From NCBI RefSeq assembly GCF_023703085.1, contig NZ_JAMQJY010000007.1, positions 1-64,000 of the forward strand: 64,000 nt of DNA, in the 5' to 3' direction. Source of the DNA: Alkalicoccobacillus plakortidis. GTDB taxonomy: Bacteria > Bacillota > Bacilli > Bacillales > Bacillaceae_D. Below the pieces are notes generated by a model. It made no database searches, was not told the origin of the DNA, and was given only the letters and a program-made list of their open reading frames with translations. Both the position numbers and the translations under genes were made by a program. The stretch's first letter is position 1; each line of letters opens with the position of its first letter. This document shows positions 37,101 through 46,884 of this stretch, piece after piece.

Positions 37101-37165
37101 AAAGTTGCGATGTTTATAAAAAAGTTGCGATGGTTTGAAGAAAGTCGCGATGTTATTTAAAGGAA
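37101..37165. repeat. three degenerate 20-bp repeats
   Basis: GTTGCGATG, GTTGCGATG and GTCGCGATG at 37104, 37124 and 37144, exactly 20 bases apart, with AAAAAG-like filler. It follows the glmS terminator. The rest of the gap (36953-37399) has only the two terminators. Confidence 0.65.
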
Positions 37166-37190
37166 TTAAATCGGTTTCCCTTTTAATTGG

Positions 37191-37216
37191 CGTTCCTTAC
37201 ATAGGAACGTTTTTTC
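37191..37216 (+). terminator. hairpin with T tract
   Basis: CGTTCC...GGAACG followed by TTTTTTC. Confidence 0.7.
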
Positions 37217-37399
37217 TTTTACTCCTTAGGACTAAGGAAATTAATGTTAGAATTATGTGGTGGAGTAGTCGAAGTTATTCAACTAACGGGGCAGGATAGT
37301 TGAATACCTTCCCGAATAACTCATCTATGGATTATTTACGAAGTTCTTAAATTAAATTAAGACGTTAGCTGAAAGAAGTTTAGTTTAGGAGGAGTCTAT

Positions 37400-38167
37400 A
37401 TGATATTAGAAAAAGTCATAAATAGAATTGTAATACAAAGTGAATATAAGGATTTTGTTGATAAGTATATAGATAATATACTTACCGAATTTAAAGGTAA
37501 GATTCATAGCATTTATATGTGTGGCTCGATTCCAAAAGGAACTGCTAAACCTTTTAAGTCAGATGCAGACTTTACTATTGTATGTGTAAACCCCAAAGAT
37601 ATCGATTACGAAAGGTTGTCAAATATTAAAGACAGGCTTTTGGAAGAATATCCAGTAGTAACTAAGATTGATACGATAATTTGTTCGATTGACGATGTAT
37701 TAAGTAAACCGAATGAGTGGGGTTTTTGGGTTAAGATCATTTGTGTTTGCATATATGGTCAGGACATTGGTGAAAAAGTACCACCGATAATTATTTCTCC
37801 AGAGTTCATTTTAGACTTAAATACAGAGACCAAGGAGGAAGTAGATCGTATACATAGTTTACTTTGTAGTGCTAGTGATAACACAATGAAAACTAGATAT
37901 ATTAAAGGTTACTCTAAGAGATTAATTCGTGCATTGTACTCTTTGATTTTAGAAGATACAGGTGTATGGGAAGATGACATTATTAAGATGAAGAATGCCA
38001 TCTTAAACTATTGTGAGATTGACTCCGCTTTAGTTGATTATCTGTATGCTTGTTACTTGGATAGTAATGTACTTGTTGAAGAGTTTCTGGGAATTGCAGA
38101 TGAAGTATATAGCTATTTTGAGAACGCCTTAAATGCAATGGCTGCTTCCAGAACTTCCTTCGACTAA
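37400..38167 (+). CDS. nucleotidyltransferase-domain protein
   Basis: A 255-residue protein with a polymerase-beta-type nucleotidyltransferase site: GSIPKGTAKPFKSDADFTIV (G-S then D-x-D, near residues 42-60). The rest is helical. It resembles aminoglycoside nucleotidyltransferases and MNT-type toxin-antitoxin enzymes, but no HEPN partner is next to it. TAGGAGGAG precedes the ATG. Substrate unknown. Confidence 0.7.
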   Translation: MILEKVINRIVIQSEYKDFVDKYIDNILTEFKGKIHSIYMCGSIPKGTAKPFKSDADFTIVCVNPKDIDYERLSNIKDRLLEEYPVVTKIDTIICSIDDVLSKPNEWGFWVKIICVCIYGQDIGEKVPPIIISPEFILDLNTETKEEVDRIHSLLCSASDNTMKTRYIKGYSKRLIRALYSLILEDTGVWEDDIIKMKNAILNYCEIDSALVDYLYACYLDSNVLVEEFLGIADEVYSYFENALNAMAASRTSFD

Positions 38168-38352
38168 CACTTCGGATCGTTTGCGCAATTGCCCGAAAAA
38201 AGGACCTTCAAATGTAAAAATGAAGGCCAACAAAATTATGATCACATCAAGTCAAATAAATATATACGCTTCTTCAGCTAACGGGTGCTTTAGTTGAAGA
38301 ACGTTCAGAGAAAATGATTAAACTTTCTTTCATACAATGTGCAATGTTTAAC

Positions 38353-38403
38353 AATTGAAGAACCCGTTTTGATCAATCTTTTTTCAAAACGGGTTCTTCA
38401 ATT
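38353..38403. terminator. 20-bp perfect inverted repeat
   Basis: AATTGAAGAACCCGTTTTGA and its exact complement, separated by 11 bases with a T run. It may end the upstream transcript. The gap 38168-38352 has no recognisable gene. Confidence 0.6.
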
Positions 38404-38415
38404 TAACGTAAGTGT

Positions 38416-38772
38416 ATGGGAACAGATGAGGTTAAGGAAGAATTTATGGCATTAAAAGATGCTATGCAAGAAATATCTTTAGAAGAGCAAAATCTAGAAG
38501 ATGAAGCGACTTTTTCTATCGAAAACAATAGAAATTGTCCTAAAAATGATTTTAGATGTAAGGTTCGTACTGATAATGGAGATGCCCTAGACGAATGTAT
38601 AGGAGCAAGAATTTCAAAAGAATTTGTAGTGATTGGAGCAGCTTTATCAACGGATTATAATGCTATATTGGATAAACAGTGGATGAAGGGAGCAAAGGCG
38701 CTTGCTGGAATAGCTGCGTCGTTAACACTAATATACGCTTCTTGTATTGCTAATCCTAATCAAAAAATATAA
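38416..38772 (+). CDS. hypothetical protein with hydrophobic C-terminus
   Basis: A 118-residue frame: acidic N-terminal half, a middle with four Cys (NCPKNDFRC, then DECIG) and a hydrophobic tail (KALAGIAASLTLIYASCI). The Cys-rich middle and hydrophobic end recall secreted peptides or their precursors, but I see no family match. No clear RBS precedes the ATG, which starts 12 bases after a 20-bp inverted repeat. A terminator follows the stop. Confidence 0.4.
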   Translation: MGTDEVKEEFMALKDAMQEISLEEQNLEDEATFSIENNRNCPKNDFRCKVRTDNGDALDECIGARISKEFVVIGAALSTDYNAILDKQWMKGAKALAGIAASLTLIYASCIANPNQKI

Positions 38773-38783
38773 TTAAACTAATT

Positions 38784-38818
38784 AAGAGCGCAAACCTAGT
38801 AGAGGTTGCGCTCTTTTA
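38784..38818 (+). terminator. terminator
   Basis: AGAGCGCAA...TTGCGCTCT stem followed by TTT. Confidence 0.85.
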
Positions 38819-39418
38819 CAGTTTTTATATTAACTTTTACTTTTCAAGTTAAATGAATTGAAGAGTGAATTAAAGAAAACCAGTAGAATTGAGAAATAAA
38901 ATGAGTACGTTAATATGAGACCAAAAGGTGTGGGTGTTTCAATGAAGAAATTTCTAATTAATCCAAAAGAAAAACATAAAATGAAAGCTAAAAAAATCTT
39001 AAAGAGTATTTCTTAAGGAAAAGCATAGATAAAACCTCCAAAAGTAAAGATCAGTTCCAATCTTAACACATAATAATACAAGGTATAAAACTCACATTTC
39101 CCCTTTTCTAACTCATTATCTTGCACTCAAACCAATTAGCAACGAGAGTTACGAAGCTTTCTAGTTACCAACTTTATTGTCAGTTAACAGCACCTCTTTG
39201 GATAAGTATCTGAAGGGGTGCTTTTTATTTTGTACATCTCCCCTGTAGATCCATAACCGTGAGTAACATACGATTAATATGACCAAAACGACTTACCGAG
39301 GTCAAATACGCAAAATTAGTAATTGTGTTAATTGTAATAAGTAACTTAATTACGTATAATAATTTTGTATTTCAGAGTTATTTAAACATACACTGCAGCC
39401 TGAGGGGATAAGAACAAT
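38819..39418. other. 600-base gap with no firm gene
   Basis: Contains a possible 24-residue basic peptide frame (38942-39016, starting MKKFLINPKEKHKMKAKK) with only a weak RBS, and a terminator hairpin at 39189-39231 (AGCACC...GGTGCT with T tract). I see no other feature. Confidence 0.5.
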
Positions 39419-40435
39419 ATGAATGCTTTAATGTACTACGGATCAAAAAATGTAAAGGTTGAGAGTATTACAGAACCAGTGGTTACCCATGATACTGTAA
39501 AAATAAAAGTTAAATACGCTGGTATATGCGGTACGGATTTACACGAGTATCAGCATAAGAGCTTTGTGACGGAAGACAAAATGATTCTAGGCCATGAGTT
39601 TACAGGAGAAATTGTCGAAGTAGGCGACCTTGTGACTAAATATAAAGCAGGCGACAGAGTGGCTGTTGAACCCATTTGGGGATGTGGCGAGTGTGATACC
39701 TGTAAAACAGGAAATTATAATATATGCGCTAATATGAAATCATACGGAATCCATGAGAATGGCGGATTTGCAGAATATGTCGTAGTAAAAGAAGCAAATG
39801 TATTTGCGCTTCCTGATACACTAAGCTATGAACTTGCAGCATTGATAGAACCTATTGCTGTTGTGTTGCAGGCAATTAGAAAAAGCACATTTAAAATTGG
39901 AGATAGTGTAGCCCTTTTTGGTGCTGGTCCAATTGGATTGCTTTTATCAGAATGTTTAAGAGCAGCAGGAGCAAGTAAAATCTTTGTAGCCGAAGTCAGT
40001 GAAGAGCGCAGAGAGTTAGCCTTGAAAATGGGTGCAGATGTTGTGTTAAACCCTATAGAAGATGATGTCGTGCAGATCATTAAAGAACATACCAATGGTG
40101 GGGTGGATGTATCTTTTGATGTTGCTGGAGTAGAAGCGACATTTGTGCAATCAGTAGATGTTATTAAACCAAACGGTGAATTTATGATTGTGAGTATATT
40201 CGCGGAGCCAATTAAATATCATCCTACAATGCAAGTAATTGGCGAGAAAAAAATTAACTCTTCACTTGGTTACAACAACATTTTTGCTCAAGCGATTAAT
40301 CTGTTATCTAAGGGATCATTAAATGTTGAACCGATTATCACAAGTACAATCAAGTTAGACAACATAGTAGAAGATGGCTTTGAAAAACTACTAAATGATA
40401 AAACAGAATGCAAAATCTTGGTTCGTCCGAATTGA
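39419..40435 (+). CDS. zinc-dependent dehydrogenase, 2,3-butanediol dehydrogenase type
   Basis: A 338-residue medium-chain dehydrogenase: GICGTDLHEY and GHEFTGEI for catalytic zinc, CGECDTCKTGNYNIC for structural zinc, and FGAGPIGLLLSECL for NAD. EPIWGCGECDTC is typical of (R,R)-butanediol dehydrogenases, but sorbitol-type dehydrogenases are close. It stands alone with its own terminator. RBS TGAGGGG. Confidence 0.8.
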   Translation: MNALMYYGSKNVKVESITEPVVTHDTVKIKVKYAGICGTDLHEYQHKSFVTEDKMILGHEFTGEIVEVGDLVTKYKAGDRVAVEPIWGCGECDTCKTGNYNICANMKSYGIHENGGFAEYVVVKEANVFALPDTLSYELAALIEPIAVVLQAIRKSTFKIGDSVALFGAGPIGLLLSECLRAAGASKIFVAEVSEERRELALKMGADVVLNPIEDDVVQIIKEHTNGGVDVSFDVAGVEATFVQSVDVIKPNGEFMIVSIFAEPIKYHPTMQVIGEKKINSSLGYNNIFAQAINLLSKGSLNVEPIITSTIKLDNIVEDGFEKLLNDKTECKILVRPN

Positions 40436-40452
40436 AATGGTAAAACCGCTTG

Positions 40453-40495
40453 AAAAACAAGTACCTCGTTATCTAACGGGGTACTTGTTTTTATG
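40453..40495 (+). terminator. terminator
   Basis: AAAACAAGTACC...GGTACTTGTTTT stem with flanking T. Confidence 0.88.
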
Positions 40496-40629
40496 ATGAA
40501 GACTTGAGCCGTTAGAGTTTGAACCATTTAAAGTGAAAATTCCTCAATTAATTCATCAGTGTATTGTATTTGAGACCAAAATATGCAATTGGATAGGGAA
40601 ACGAAAAAAAGCTATTCGCTTAAACGTGC

Positions 40630-40662
40630 AAGAAGGACTCCCTAATTTAGGAGTCCTTTCTT
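40630..40662. terminator. bidirectional terminator
   Basis: AAGAAGGACTCC...GGAGTCCTTTCTT, between convergent genes. Confidence 0.75.
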
Positions 40663-40688
40663 GAGGCTTTTTAATCGAAGCTACCAGT

Positions 40689-41234
40689 TCATTTATGTTC
40701 CCACTCAGTCCTCACCAACGAAAATATCAACGCATCATGAGTCTGATTACCTTGAAAGAGATACCCCCTCAATAATCCTTCCTCAGCAAAACCTAATCGC
40801 TTTAATAGTTGTATCGACGGTTCATTTTGAGGGAATGTTACAGCTCCGATTCTATACAAAGCAAATTCTTCAAATGAATAACGTAATACCTCTTTTGCTG
40901 CTTCTGCCATGATCCCTTTGTTCCAATGTGTTGGATGTAATTCAAAACCAATTTCAGCCTTTTTAGTATGTATGCTCAGGTTGTTTAATCCCAATGTACC
41001 AACAAAATCGCCTGTCTCCTTGAGTAGTATTGCCCATCTGATGGCTCTTTTGCCTTCAAATGATTTTTGAAAGTAGTGTACGATTTTTGAGGCGTCGTCG
41101 ATATTTTTTAAAGGATCCATTCCATAATATTGCATCACTTCATCTTTTGACATAATGTCGAAAAAGCTACGTGTGTGCTCCTCATTTACTTGAACTAATC
41201 TCAGTCGATCCGTCTCAAATACAGGAAATTCCAT
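40689..41234 (-). CDS. RimJ/RimL-type GNAT acetyltransferase
   Basis: A 181-residue N-acetyltransferase: TDRLRLVQVNEEH at the start, HWNKGIMAEAAKEVLRYSF as the acetyl-CoA loop, and NEPSIQLLKRLGFAEEGLLR near the end. These are marks of the RimJ/RimL/YdaF group that acetylates protein N-termini or small molecules. The substrate cannot be told. GAGGGAG precedes the ATG. Confidence 0.82.
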   Translation of the reverse strand: MEFPVFETDRLRLVQVNEEHTRSFFDIMSKDEVMQYYGMDPLKNIDDASKIVHYFQKSFEGKRAIRWAILLKETGDFVGTLGLNNLSIHTKKAEIGFELHPTHWNKGIMAEAAKEVLRYSFEEFALYRIGAVTFPQNEPSIQLLKRLGFAEEGLLRGYLFQGNQTHDALIFSLVRTEWEHK

Positions 41235-41440
41235 TAGATGTTCTCCCTCTCAGTTTTTCATCACAGTTCACTGAATACGATTCTATCAGCCAACAGAGAA
41301 ATTAGTTTATTACGAAAACTCAATCATCCTAATTGTATCATGATTTCCTTTATTTAGAATAAACTCTTTTTGGAATGAGGTCGTTCACTCTAAGTGATGG
41401 AAGGAGTTTAAGAGTTTCTAATATCTAGGGAAAAAGAACG

Positions 41441-41467
41441 TGACAAAAACGTGAGATTTACGATAGA
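41441..41467 (+). promoter_or_regulatory. shared operator ahead of the serine hydrolase
   Basis: GTGACAAAAAC followed by GTGAGATTTAC: two 11-base repeats. The block GTGAGATTTACGATAG (41452-41467) recurs exactly, in the same orientation to its gene, ahead of the YcbN-like gene (47865-47880). Confidence 0.65.
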
Positions 41468-41538
41468 GAAACGCAAGATTGACTCACTATACTAAGTCTT
41501 ATAAGAGTCATATCTATCGTAGAGGAGAACAACATATC

Positions 41539-43472
41539 ATGAAAAAAATAGTACTAACATTGTTAGTGTGGATGATTTTAGCTATGCATTCACCTAATGG
41601 ATACGCAGAAGGAACAACGACACCATCCGGAATTCCTATCTCGGATATGGAAGAAACGGTTGATCACATTATGAATACTCATATTGGAGAAGAGGTGCCT
41701 GGAGCATCCGTTTCCATTGTCCAAAATGGGGAAATCGTTTTACAAAAGGGATACGGTTCAGCCAACCTAGAAGAGGGTGTACCTGTTGATTCTGAAACCA
41801 CCTATATGGAAGCCGGATCAGTTTCTAAATTATTTACTTGGACGGCCATCATGCAATTGGTTGAAGAGGGTCAAATCACGTTAGATACGGATATTCGGGA
41901 GTATCTTGGTGAAGGCAAATTAAACCTAACCTATGATGAACCTATCACATTTAATCATCTAATGACTCACACAGCAGGTTTTGAAGAGCGTGTGGAAAAC
42001 TTAACTGTTTATGATACAGACAATATTTATGAACTGGAGGATTATCTTTTTGCCGATAAGCAACCGAAACAAATCTATCCACCAGGTGAAGTCATCGCGT
42101 ACTCGAATTATAGTACAAGTCTTGCAGGGTACATCGTTGAGCAAATAACAGGGATGCCCTTTAAGGATTATATTCAACAATTTATTTTAGACCCGTTGGA
42201 GATGGAACACTCCACGTTTGATTTACGTTATGATTTAATTCCTGGTCTAATGGAAGACAAGGCGATTGGTTATACTCGTGCAGGTGATCAATGGTCAGCA
42301 AAGCCAACCTCATATATTAATGATGTCCCAGCTTGGTGCGTTAACAACAACAGCCAATGATTTGGCTCATTTTATGATTGCCCACTTAAATACAGAAGGC
42401 ACAGGTCCTTACTCGTTGTTCAAGGATCAAGAAACATTAGAGACGATGCACCAAACATTATATGCACCTCACTCTGAACTTTCAGGGAATGCTCATGGTT
42501 TTTGGGAACGTCAAGCGGGATCTCATCGCTTACTTGAACACGTTGGTAATACGGATGCATTCAGTGCGATGTTGTCTATTGTTCCAGATGAACAATTTGG
42601 GATTGCGGTACTGACCAACATGGATGGAGAAATGGCTTGGTATCAGGCGTGAATTAGCTGATGCTCTCATTGGTAAATCTGAAGAGGTGTCTGAGGTCTC
42701 GGATGAGTTTAATCATAGTGAAGATGTACAGGGACGTTATCGATCTGCTCGTGCGGTTGAAACGGGCCCAATGAAGATCATGCCTTTTTTATCTGATTCA
42801 GATTCTGTCATTTCTGCTAATTCAGATGGAAGTATCAATTTAACTGTTGCAGCAATGGGTGTAGACGTAGACTATATTGAAACTTCACCTTATCTGTTTG
42901 AGAGGGTTAGTTCAGAGAATACATTGCTGGATAACGCAGGAATGAATACAAATAAGTTGTTCTTTAAAACCAACGAGAATGGCGATGTTGTCATGCTAAC
43001 AAGAGGAAACATTGCTGATGAGCTACCTGTGCCGTTTACGGAATCACTTTTATTTTTCTATGTATTAATTGGAAGTGCAGCTATTCTATCAATCGGGGGT
43101 CTAGTGTGGGGTGTCATTCGATCTATCAGAAACTATAGACGTGCTAAACGAAATCAACCTCTCATAAAGTCCCTTTTATATCGTGGAGCGACTTTATGGT
43201 CTCTAGTAGGGGTCTTGACTGTGGTTAATTTCGTAATGATCTTACTTCAATTAGCAAGTAACCCATTTCAAGAATGGTCGAACTTTACCGTTCATGTCAT
43301 AGTTTTTTGGGTCCTAATCCTAGCTGCTATAGTATCCCTTTATCCTATTGGTAAAGGATGGCGTGTACAACAAGGGTCATATGTTATAAAAGTCTTTATT
43401 ATACTAGTAGGTTTATCACTAATAGGGCTGTTTTACATTCTCTTCTTTATTAATTTCCTGTTCATAGGCTAG
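41539..43472 (+). CDS. membrane-anchored beta-lactamase-fold serine hydrolase (two frameshifts)
   Basis: Signal peptide (about residues 1-23), then a class C beta-lactamase/PBP-like domain with SVSKLF (catalytic S-x-x-K), YSNYS (Y-x-N) and a later GNAHGFW, followed by a spacer domain and four C-terminal membrane helices. Two breaks, both GCTTGG (42331-42336 and 42635-42640), are mended by GCTGG, giving NDVPAGALTTTANDL and GEMAGIRRELADAL and a 643-residue protein. It resembles penicillin-binding-protein-like esterases such as FmtA or PbpX types. The shared operator suggests control by the YcbL-like regulator. RBS AGAGGAG at ATG 41539. Confidence 0.82.
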
Positions 43473-43482
43473 CTAAAGAACG

Positions 43483-43515
43483 AAAATCCCGTGCCAATCT
43501 AAGGCACGGGATTTT
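43483..43515 (+). terminator. terminator
   Basis: AAAATCCCGTGCC...GGCACGGGATTTT hairpin. Confidence 0.88.
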
Positions 43516-44084
43516 ATGTTGTTCGAGATATATTAGCATTAAAATGCCCCGAGATGGAGGAGCTACTAGTATTGTTGATGTTGAAGCATCATAACCAATA
43601 TCTCTAGATTTTGTTGCATTAACTGTATTGGATAAGTCACATATAGAGCCCAAAGAGAGCTCCTGCCATGGTGAGCTCTCATCTTGCACGACTAAGCATA
43701 TAATAAAAACAAGACGTAGAGTGCTCTAACACCTACGCCTTGCACGTTGCCCGCAAGAAGAGCGACCAATCCATCAAGGATATTAAGAAGAAATAACCAC
43801 CCGATGAAAAGCTAGGGACAGCTATGGGTGGTTACTTTTTTGCATCAATGATCATAATGTCACGACGACCAGTGTCAGTGTGAACTTTCCAAATTGAAGA
43901 ATGACATTAAAGACATCAGTAGTAATCATGGGCCACGCCTCCCTTATTGCGATGGGAGGTGTGGCCACTCACCCTGCTGTATGCAACTGCTATCATTTTA
44001 AGTATTGATCTTAACTAAATTAAATGAATCTATTTTTATTGCCATCCATGTAACAAGCGGACGGGATGGGGCCGACTCCTGGGG
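43516..44084. other. 570-base gap with gene remnants
   Basis: Holds a stop-terminated frame ending ARKKSDQSIKDIKKK (about 43730-43789) with no start codon, followed by a terminator AACCACCC...GGGTGGTT with T tract (43792-43843), and another hairpin GGCCACGCCTCCC...GGGAGGTGTGGCC (43930-43966). It looks like the tail of a lost gene. The last 30 bases are the left half of an intergenic repeat split by the IS. Confidence 0.5.
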
Positions 44085-44093
44085 GAAGTACGG
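44085..44093. repeat. 9-bp target-site duplication (left copy)
   Basis: GAAGTACGG, repeated at 45969-45977 directly outside the right end of the IS element. Confidence 0.85.
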
Positions 44094-45968
44094 GAGGCCA
44101 CTGAAAAAGGGTTGATATGTAGTTAAGGGTTCCTTTAAAAATATAAAAACAGCCTACCATTCCCTTTATTTTGGAAATGGCAAGCTGTTTTTATTTATCA
44201 TACCGACCCTTTTGGGGTTATTTTTGCTCCATGACTTTCAGTATTCGTTTGAGATTGGCTGAGAAGATGGCCATCGCTCCTTGAATTTCCATCGCTAATA
44301 GACCCGAGGAATTCGCCGTTTTATACCCGTGTCTATGCTTTAGTTCACTATTTTTCGCTTCAATTTTGTATCGCGTTTTGGCTTTTTCTTTAAACGTTTC
44401 ACTTTGCTCAAAAGCGAGATGTTCTTCATGTTCAGGAGAATGGATGGTGACAGAATATGGTTTGCTTTTGGCTCCCTGTTTATAACACCCTTCTTGGAAG
44501 GGACACGTCTTGCATTTCTCGATATCAAAATAATACTTCTGTCTTTGGTTTTTGCCTTGCTTCGTCGTTCCTTGTCTGTGTGTCAAAATAGCTAAATGGC
44601 CCGCTTTACATACATCCCCGCATCTTTATTAAACTCAAACTCTTCTTCCTTTGTCCGTGTCCCATGGGCAATGGATGGATTGGTTTTAGAAATTAATTCA
44701 ATCTGATTTGCTTTCGCGTACAGGAGATGATCTTTTCCTGAATACGCCGCATCTCCGATGACGGATTCCACTGTCATCCCAGCGTCTACACTTTTTTCAA
44801 TGAGTGTTCGAAGTTGCTTTGCGTCCGATTTTTCTCCTGTTGTGATAACCGCAGCGGTAATCACGCGTTCATCACTCATCGCTAGATGAGTTTTATAGCC
44901 AAAGAAAGACGTATCGGCACTTTTGTGACCCCTTCGGGCGTCTTGATCTTTCATGGATTGGAGGCGTTCGATATCATCGTTGACGGTTTCTTCTACTAGA
45001 TTCAACGGCTCCGTCACCTTTGGATAGGCATGCAGGGTCGGATGTTGTTTGATCACACTCAAGAGGGTTTGTGTGTACACGAGTTCTTCATCTAAATCAT
45101 TCTGAGTTGGCTTAGCTGGAAGTTTGACTTGATGGACTCATCGACAGAATAGACTGCTTTCCTCAAGTTTTTTGATCGTTCTCGCAGAATATCGATCGGC
45201 TTTTTCTGGTTATAACGTGCCTGGGTATGAGTAGAATCACGATGATCGTTTTACTTTTAATGACGCCTTGTTCAACCGCTAGTTCGACTGTCTTTCCGAT
45301 TAATAAATCAAGTACATTCAGATCCTTTAAACGCAATTTACGGAACTTCGTTAAGGAGCTTGAATCAATGACCTCTTCCTCAGGTGCCATGCCTAAGAAG
45401 TATTTATACGACATATCATATCTAGAACGCTCCACCAGATCCACATCTGATAATGGAAACATGCTTTTTAACAATAAATATTTAAACATTCGAATAGGGT
45501 CTATGGCTGAGCGACCGTGATCCACGTTATAATTCTGTACCAACTCATCATAAATAAAGGAAAAATCAATAAGATCATTCAGTTTCCGTAATGTATGATC
45601 TTTAGGAACGATGAGATCATATAGATCAGCATACGCACTGAGTTGGAGAGATTGTTGTTTTCGAATCATAGTCAGCCACCACTTTCATGTTAGATACACT
45701 TATCTTATCAAAAATGAAGAAGAATCTGAGGTAAAAAGAGAGAGGCAGACTAAAATGACGACTATACCTAAAAAAGAACGTTGCCATTTAGTTGATCAGA
45801 AGAATAGCGGAAGGAGAAACCGAAGACTCCTGCGGAACAGAACGAGTCTGAAGACATTGAAGGGGTGCCCTTCCACTTCAATGGCTGAGGCCGTTCCCGC
45901 GGAAAGCGAAGGTTTCTCCTGGAGCGGTGCCCGTGAGCTTTTTTCTAACTGACTTTTTCAGTGGCCTC
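44094..45968 (-). mobile_element. IS1182-like insertion sequence, 1875 bp
   Basis: Ends carry a 16-base perfect terminal inverted repeat, GAGGCCACTGAAAAAG at 44094-44109 and its complement at 45953-45968. A 9-bp direct repeat flanks it. One degraded transposase gene lies inside, on the minus strand. The right 150 bases (45800-45945) hold a GC-rich inverted-repeat segment (GGAGAAACCGAAGACTCC... GGTTTCTCC), apparently another intergenic repeat. Confidence 0.88.
44218..45669 (-). pseudogene. IS1182-family transposase, broken in three places
   Basis: The frame starts MIRKQQSLQLSAYADLYDLI and reads through VDHGRSAIDPIRMFKYLLLK, the YDMSYKYFLGM segment and DSSSLTKFRK; the middle has FFGYKTHLAMSDE and the end KARYKIEAKNSELKHRHGYK, all IS1182-type. 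Breaks: a lost G near 45230 (ATCGTGATTCT for GTGGATTCT), a lost A near 45133 (TCAAACTTCC), and a 4-base contraction near 44600 (ATGTATGTAAAG). None is the GCTGG type seen elsewhere, so real decay is likely. The full protein would be about 485 residues. Confidence 0.85.
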
Positions 45969-46070
45969 GAAGTACGGGCAGGGGTGAAATAAGATTGGCG
46001 ATAAGCCAAGATTAGTTCAGCGCCCGCCCCCGGAAAGCGTGCCCCAATCCCGGGAGCGTCATCGAAGCGC
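45969..46070. repeat. right half of an intergenic hairpin repeat, with target duplication
   Basis: Begins with the right GAAGTACGG copy (45969-45977). Joined to 44053-44084 it makes one palindromic GC-rich element (GGGATGGGGC on the left pairs with GCCCCAATCCC on the right). Such elements are common between genes in alkaliphilic Bacillus genomes, to my knowledge. Confidence 0.6.
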
Positions 46071-46172
46071 CTAAGTAGTCGCCATCATCCAAACTGCATT
46101 TCCTCATTAAAACTCAAAAGCTAATAAAAAAAGGCCATGGACTAAACTCCACGACCTACTCAACTAATTTTC

Positions 46173-46871
46173 TTAATTCAATTCTAACCGGTTCATATTA
46201 CGTATAGTGAAAAAGATAATCCCAATAGCGATAAACGATAATCCGATAGGCGTATAGAATAGATTGACTAATGAAAAGTCTGAGCCAAAGGAAGAGTTTG
46301 TAAAGATGGTGATCAGCACACCTGATACAATCGTAGCGGGTGTTGAGAACTTTCGCATGCCAAAGTAAAGAGGGACAAGAGACGCACCAGGACCAGCAAG
46401 GTTAAATGCCATCATCCTCATCAATTCAGGTCTGATGAGCTGTTCACTAAACTCTAGGTTAGGTGTTAATTGAAACACCTCATTTAATCCGATAAAACTG
46501 AACACGACAAAACATGTGGATAGAATCATTGTGATTAGCGTTAAAGAAAAGATAAGGATCAGTTTTGTAGCCATTATTTTTTTTCGATCAATTGGATAGG
46601 AAAACATAACAAAGCTTGTTCGATTCTTAAATTCATCAATGATAATTTTTGATATAAGAACAGCTGCAAATACAATGAACGTTCCTCTAATAAGTAACCC
46701 ACTAAACATAAAAAAATCGTTAGCTGTTCTAAAGATCGTTTCGCCTTCAAGTTTCTCTATCAATGTAAGTAGTGCGAGCATGCCTACAATAATAAGATTA
46801 GCGAGAACGGCACCTTTTATATACCAACCAATTTTGTGTTTTTTAAGTTCCAATTTCATTAAATAGTACAA
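46173..46871 (-). CDS. ABC-2 transporter permease, YcbO-like
   Basis: A 232-residue membrane protein with six helices, starting MYYLMKLELKKHK. It follows the ATPase gene by 13 bases. The set of regulator, kinase, ATPase and permease, in this order and with these lengths, matches ycbLMNO of B. subtilis. Such transporters usually protect against cell-wall peptides, but no substrate is shown here. Confidence 0.8.
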   Translation of the reverse strand: MYYLMKLELKKHKIGWYIKGAVLANLIIVGMLALLTLIEKLEGETIFRTANDFFMFSGLLIRGTFIVFAAVLISKIIIDEFKNRTSFVMFSYPIDRKKIMATKLILIFSLTLITMILSTCFVVFSFIGLNEVFQLTPNLEFSEQLIRPELMRMMAFNLAGPGASLVPLYFGMRKFSTPATIVSGVLITIFTNSSFGSDFSLVNLFYTPIGLSFIAIGIIFFTIRNMNRLELN

Positions 46872-46884
46872 TCCAACCCCTCCT

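Noticed and set aside
4139..43472. True pseudogenes or programmed frameshifting in iolC, iolA, iolE, copD, glmS and the serine hydrolase
   Set aside because: All share one GCTGG/GCTTGG change, glmS is needed for growth, and slippery heptamers or stimulating structures are not seen at the sites.
43727..43790. A short gene ending KDIKKK
   Set aside because: No start codon or RBS lies in frame; a stop occurs about nine codons before the readable part.
44218..45669. GCTGG-type errors as the cause of the transposase breaks
   Set aside because: Its three breaks are a lost G, a lost A and a 4-base contraction, so ordinary decay is the better reading.
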